NCBI GenBank assembly: GCA_934278005.1
Contig: CAKQWG010000151.1
Coordinates: forward strand, 1-7,604
Length of the DNA stretch: 7,604 nucleotides
Origin: an uncultured Pirellulaceae bacterium
GTDB lineage: Bacteria; Planctomycetota; Planctomycetia; Pirellulales; Pirellulaceae
Direction: 5' to 3'
Under the pieces are notes generated by a model. That model was given only the letters and a program-made list of their open reading frames with translations, did not search any database and had not been told where the DNA came from. A program made the position numbers and the translations under genes. This document shows, piece after piece, positions 6,589 to 7,604 of this stretch (within the stretch, counting starts at the first letter, position 1; each line of letters opens with the position of its first letter).

Positions 6589-6593
6589 AAGGA
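6589..6593 (+). promoter_or_regulatory. Shine-Dalgarno-like site of the ABC ATPase gene
   Basis: AAGGA lies 12 nt before the ATG at 6606. The spacing is slightly long, but no better site precedes the in-frame GTG at 6480. Confidence 0.45.
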
Positions 6594-6605
6594 TTTGCCT
6601 TTCCT

Positions 6606-7535
6606 ATGAGCGCCTCGACCGTTGCTGAAGCAGAAAAACCTGATTCTCCCGATATTGCGTCGGATGTTGTCATTGAGACTCGGAATTTGGGCAAAACCTA
6701 CCGAGACTTCTGGGGCCGCAAGAAGGTGGCAGCCCTTAAAGCGCTGGACATCGAAGTGCGCAAAGGGGAGATCTTCGGACTGTTAGGCCCCAACGGTTCG
6801 GGCAAATCGACGACCATCAAGCTCATCCAGGGATTGTTGTTCCCCACCTCGGGCCGCGCCTTTGTGTTTGGCAAAGATGCGCGCGATGTAACTAAAAATG
6901 AGCGAATTGGCTATCTGCCCGAGGAATCGTACTTGTACAAGTTCCTCAACGCCGAAGAAACGCTCGACTTCTACGGCCGGCTGTTCGACATGCCAGCGGA
7001 ACTGCGCCGCGAACGGACCGAACAATTGATCAAGATGGTGGGCCTAAACCAGGCTCGCCGGCGACAGTTGAAAGAGTACTCCAAGGGCATGACTCGCCGC
7101 ATCGGTCTGGCGCAGGCCCTGATCAACGAACCAGACCTGCTGATTCTGGATGAACCGACGACCGGCATGGACCCCATCGGTAGCCGCGAGATGAAGGATT
7201 TAATCGTCCGCCTGCGCGACGAAGGCAAGACAATCCTGATGTGCTCTCACCAATTGGCCGACGTGCAAGACGTGTGCGACCGAGTGGCCATTTTGCACCA
7301 GGGAGAACTGCGTGAGTTGGGACGCGTGGACAGTCTGCTTAAAGTCCGCGATGTTACAGAAATCCACGCTAAACAGCTCACCGAAGCGACCAAGCAAAAA
7401 ATAGCCGACTTGATCCGCGCCGACGGGGGCGAGGTAGTCACGATCGATAACCCGACCACCACTATGGAAGAACTATTCCTGGACATCGTACAGGATGATC
7501 GTCCCGGGCAGCGCCCAAGTAGCACTGGCAAATAG
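6606..7535 (+). CDS. ABC-2 type transporter ATP-binding protein
   Basis: This is the cytoplasmic ATPase of an ABC export system; the cargo cannot be inferred. From ATG 6606 it has 309 residues, the normal size for this subfamily. Walker A is GPNGSGKST (61-69). The Q-loop region reads GYLPEES (102-108), with Glu in place of the usual Gln, as is common in the CcmA/NatA-like ABC-2 group. The signature is YSKGM (158-162), Walker B LLILDEP (178-184), the D-loop region GMDP (187-190), and the switch histidine H215 in CSHQLADV. There is no transmembrane segment, so a separate permease is needed. The C-terminal 70 residues form the small accessory domain seen in single-ATPase ABC-2 proteins. The frame stays open upstream to a GTG at 6480, but those 42 residues are unlike the family and lack a Shine-Dalgarno site. 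The gene diverges from folC, and a tandem repeat that may begin the permease gene starts 21 bp after its stop. Confidence 0.92.
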   Translation: MSASTVAEAEKPDSPDIASDVVIETRNLGKTYRDFWGRKKVAALKALDIEVRKGEIFGLLGPNGSGKSTTIKLIQGLLFPTSGRAFVFGKDARDVTKNERIGYLPEESYLYKFLNAEETLDFYGRLFDMPAELRRERTEQLIKMVGLNQARRRQLKEYSKGMTRRIGLAQALINEPDLLILDEPTTGMDPIGSREMKDLIVRLRDEGKTILMCSHQLADVQDVCDRVAILHQGELRELGRVDSLLKVRDVTEIHAKQLTEATKQKIADLIRADGGEVVTIDNPTTTMEELFLDIVQDDRPGQRPSSTGK

Positions 7536-7556
7536 CCTGTTGCTAGCCTCAGCAGT

Positions 7557-7604
7557 TGACTATGACGCCAGTGACTATGACGCCAGTGACTATGACGCCA
7601 GTGA
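7557..7604 (+). repeat. 15-bp tandem repeat, at least 3 perfect copies, cut by window edge
   Basis: TGACTATGACGCCAG occurs at 7557-7571, 7572-7586 and 7587-7601 without a mismatch, and the window ends three bases into a possible fourth copy. The unit equals five codons. Of the three + strand frames only one is open, reading MTPVT per unit with an ATG in every copy; a second frame has TGA codons in each unit. Confidence 0.95.
7562..7604 (+). CDS. Possible start of next gene (MTPVT repeats), truncated by window end
   Basis: An open frame begins after TAG at 7544-7546 and runs off the window. The first ATG at 7562 gives MTPVTMTPVTMTPV. It lies 26 bp after the ABC ATPase stop on the same strand, where ABC-2 operons normally carry the permease gene. 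No Shine-Dalgarno site is visible before any of the three ATGs, so the true start could be any of them or lie further right, leaving the repeat as untranslated leader. Calling it a permease is inference from position only. Confidence 0.35.
   Translation, partial: MTPVTMTPVTMTPV

Noticed and set aside
6480..6605. GTG at 6480 as start of the ABC ATPase
   Set aside because: The 42 extra residues are unlike the family and there is no Shine-Dalgarno site, whereas the ATG at 6606 has AAGGA upstream and gives a normal length.

Overview
The window looks like ordinary chromosomal DNA from a planctomycete, probably a relative of Pirellula or Rhodopirellula. Three things suggest this: a Tat-exported Gfo/Idh/MocA oxidoreductase sits beside a secreted formylglycine-type sulfatase; ParB and FolC carry long Ala/Pro/Ser-rich insertions; and the sequence is moderately GC-rich with few strong Shine-Dalgarno sites. 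The assignment rests on gene content and protein style, not on a database match. I see no rRNA, tRNA, CRISPR array, insertion sequence or phage gene.

Layout from left to right. (1) 1-1600, + strand: the 3' end of parA, then parB, overlapping by 8 bp. This is the chromosome-partitioning operon. (2) 1690-3018, + strand: a Tat-secreted NAD(P)-dependent oxidoreductase. (3) 3019-3308: a 290-bp convergent gap with a GC-rich hairpin, a short direct repeat and a second small inverted repeat. (4) 3309-4715, - strand: a secreted sulfatase. (5) 4773-6383, - strand: folC, which reads towards the sulfatase gene 57 bp away and ends in three consecutive TAG codons. (6) 6384-6605: a divergent control region in which two promoter-like elements on opposite strands share one -10 region. 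(7) 6606-7535, + strand: an ABC-2 type ATPase. (8) 7557-7604: a 15-bp tandem repeat, at least three copies and cut by the window edge. Its only open + strand frame reads MTPVT per unit, so it may be the start of the next gene, plausibly the ABC permease.

The genes do not form one pathway. ParAB segregates replicated chromosome origins. The oxidoreductase and sulfatase are both exported and fit the carbohydrate-degrading lifestyle of marine planctomycetes, but they are convergent and not one operon. FolC makes (poly)glutamylated folates in the cytoplasm. The ABC ATPase would need a membrane partner encoded beyond the right edge.

I found no convincing new multi-gene system. The points most worth a second look are the start-codon-bearing tandem repeat at the right edge, the overlapping divergent promoters between folC and the ABC gene, and the low-complexity insertions in ParB and FolC.
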